Made by a program: the position numbers and the translations under genes | Part shown: piece by piece, positions 5,936-6,146 of the stretch | Numbering within the stretch: position 1 is the stretch's first letter | Layout of the letters: the number at the start of each line of letters is the position of its first letter | The notes under the pieces: generated by a model | Told to the model about the DNA's origin: nothing | The model's database searches: none | The model's input: only the letters and a program-made list of their open reading frames with translations | NCBI RefSeq assembly: GCF_047634455.1 | Contig: NZ_JBLIAI010000098.1 | Coordinates: 1 to 6,146, forward strand | Length of the DNA stretch: 6,146 bases | Source: Maritalea sp047634455 | GTDB lineage: Bacteria > Pseudomonadota > Alphaproteobacteria > Rhizobiales > Devosiaceae | Direction: 5' to 3'

Positions 5936-6146
5936 CTAGTTCATATACCAACGCACTTTGGCGTTAATCTCATGGCCACCACCCGACGCAAGGTAATTAT
6001 ACTCGCCACCAATGGTCACATTGTCATAGGCAACGAACTCCGCCCCAAAACCAGCTAGGCCCGCAAATGCGCCGCCATCGCTAACAACACCGCCCACTGC
6101 ATAAACAAGAGCGTCTTCAGAAACCAAAACACCCCCACGAGCGGTC
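5936..6146 (-). CDS. Second small outer-membrane beta-barrel protein, C-terminal part only (paralogue of the 175-aa protein)
   Basis: Only the last 70 or so codons are in the window; the frame is open through the right edge (first whole codon at 6145), so the start and signal peptide are not visible. The residues read TARGGVLVSEDALVYAVGG, then a glycine-rich turn, VTIGGEYNYLASGGGHEINAKVRWYMN. This matches the C-terminal region of the neighbouring 175-residue protein strand for strand: TAR-G-LVS-D-LVY-VGG, then VT-G-EYNYL, then HEI--K-RWY-N. The products are clearly paralogues from a tandem duplication, well diverged. The internal TTG at 6127 that could be read as a start is an ordinary leucine codon inside a conserved strand, not the true start. 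Like its neighbour it ends in Asn and is followed by its own terminator. The family role is an outer-membrane barrel; the specific function is unknown. Confidence 0.88.
   Translation of the reverse strand, partial: TARGGVLVSEDALVYAVGGVVSDGGAFAGLAGFGAEFVAYDNVTIGGEYNYLASGGGHEINAKVRWYMN

Overview
The window is a stretch of an alphaproteobacterial chromosome, most likely Hyphomicrobiales (the old Rhizobiales). All genes lie on the minus strand, so they read from high to low coordinates. Three things point to this group. The gene order nuoA-nuoB-nuoC-nuoD-nuoE-nuoF has separate nuoC and nuoD genes, unlike the fused nuoCD of E. coli. NuoE carries a long Lys/Ala/Pro-rich linker and a C-terminal helix-hairpin-helix-like domain. 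The small outer-membrane proteins have the WNGFYVG motif of the rhizobial Omp25-like barrels. Base composition looks moderate. A marine or Devosia/Maritalea-like genus is possible, but that is only a guess.

Positions 1-4787 hold the first six subunits of the proton-pumping NADH:ubiquinone oxidoreductase (complex I). They are packed with overlaps or gaps of 10 bases or fewer, which indicates one transcript and translational coupling. NuoA is a membrane-arm subunit. NuoB, NuoC and NuoD form the connecting module with cluster N2 and the quinone pocket. NuoE and NuoF form the NADH-oxidising tip with N1a and FMN/N3. Every cluster ligand and quinone-site residue that can be checked is present. NuoF runs off the left edge at residue 267, so its N3 cysteines are outside the window. 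Between nuoE and nuoF sits a 64-residue, almost wholly hydrophobic ORF that is not one of the 14 core subunits. It is the best candidate here for something little described.

Positions 4788-5104 form the nuo leader/promoter region plus the terminator of the next gene. It contains an inverted repeat and an AT-rich stretch with a direct repeat, but no convincing gene.

Positions 5105-6146 hold two tandem, paralogous small outer-membrane beta-barrel genes. One is complete (175 aa, clear signal peptide) and one is cut by the right edge. Each is followed by its own intrinsic terminator, so they are separate transcription units and independent of nuo. The 303-base gap between them holds the promoter region of the first and a few weak short ORFs.

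Most of the window is ordinary and well understood. I see no mobile element, CRISPR array, tRNA or rRNA, and no clear new system. The points worth a second look are the nuoE-nuoF intergenic membrane protein, the NuoE C-terminal fusion, and the duplicated barrel genes with non-aromatic C-termini.
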